Shown here: positions 33,069 through 33,608 of the stretch, piece by piece | Position numbering within the stretch: the stretch's first letter is position 1 | Layout: every line of letters begins with the position of its first letter | Assembly: GCA_027579435.1 (NCBI GenBank) | Contig: JANBPK010001287.1 | Location: forward strand, 1-33,608 | Direction of reading: 5' to 3' | Length of the DNA stretch: 33,608 nucleotides | From: Candolleomyces eurysporus | Lineage: Eukaryota > Basidiomycota > Agaricomycetes > Agaricales > Psathyrellaceae | The notes under the pieces: model-generated | What the model was told of the DNA's origin: nothing | What the model saw: only the letters and a program-made list of their open reading frames with translations | The model's database searches: none | Program-made: the position numbers and the translations under genes

Positions 33069-33429
33069 GTTTACAGCCACTCGGTAGAATCTACACCTAA
33101 CACCTCAATTCTCAATTTATCCAATCGATCCCGCAACATTTTCTAGATCACCATTCTGTTGTCACCCCTATCTTTCGTACCACTCGGTTTCATTTTTGGG
33201 TTATTTGTCACGTCGCCACTCCCTTTCGTTGGTCCGCTATTCGTCGCTATCCCATCGTTATTTTCCGTACCCCGGCCATCATTGTATTATTTGCTCACTC
33301 TCTTGCTCATTTTTTACCTACTCGCTCTACTAGATAAGCATCTATTTGATTGCGCTCTTTGACGTCTTCAGATAGTGGCACACTGCTCAGTCTAATTATT
33401 ATCAAAATAGACGTGAGAATTCCTGTGTC

Positions 33430-33608
33430 TCCGTCGATAAGTTGCTGAAATTGTGATGGATAGTATGCTCAGTTGATCGCTTCCCAGCCTCCAACACTCA
33501 GTGGTACTGCCTTGTTTGAGGAAAAATGGATTGCCTAGCTGATTCCGTTTAATTATCTTTGGATTCTTCACGAATATCAGAGAGTCTTCCTGTATATGAC
33601 ACGTCGCT
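33430..33608 (+). promoter_or_regulatory. Start of a fourth peptide-gene promoter copy, cut by the window edge
   Basis: The stretch with TGATGGATAGTATGCTCAG, TACTGCCTTGTTTGAGGA and TTTAATTATCTTTGGAT parallels the promoters of genes 1-3 in order. It is more diverged, with a deletion around 33510. A coding copy, if any, would lie beyond the window. Confidence 0.5.

Overview
The window is from a filamentous basidiomycete, most likely an Agaricomycete. Coding regions are cut by many short introns (about 40-70 bp, GT..AG) and promoters carry TATA boxes 45-140 bp before the ATG. The recognisable families are typical of that class: secreted heme-thiolate peroxygenases (UPO), lineage-expanded divergent G-protein alpha subunits, a DUF2235 alpha/beta hydrolase and a Kv-type potassium channel remnant. 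Scattered N bases show a draft assembly.

Layout. An intact ten-exon DUF2235 gene (224-2204, +) is followed by about 4 kb with no confident gene. UPO-1 (6425-7848, +) faces UPO-2 (8480-9865, -) tail to tail. From 8032 to the end the window is dominated by a large, diverged tandem duplication. Unit A (8032-21784, 13.8 kb) and unit B (21785-31953, 10.2 kb) carry the same order: UPO (-), a long gene-poor stretch, G-alpha (-), a decayed unrecognised gene (-), and a tiny secreted-peptide gene (+). Unit A also holds a 3.2-kb block missing from B, with a small secreted protein and a potassium-channel pore remnant. Unit B carries a 100-bp insertion flanked by a 10-bp duplication. Beyond unit B lie a third peptide gene (32803-33016) and what looks like the promoter of a fourth that leaves the window.

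The most interesting content is the peptide family. All three genes encode 47-residue precursors with a signal peptide, then eight consecutive dipeptides each ending in Pro or Ala, then an invariant C-terminal octapeptide CQILNSCG. Substitutions between copies in the ladder keep Pro/Ala at every second position. This is the pattern expected for stepwise trimming by a dipeptidyl aminopeptidase, as in yeast alpha-factor and promelittin. The predicted product is a small secreted peptide that could close into a ring through its two cysteines; processing, ring closure and function are inference.

The other notable gene is a G-alpha-like protein. Copy B is open over nine exons, including a 6-nt micro-exon, but its nucleotide-binding motifs are degraded; copy A is broken by an 85-bp deletion. 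UPO, G-alpha-like and peptide genes were duplicated together, but a shared pathway is only a hypothesis.
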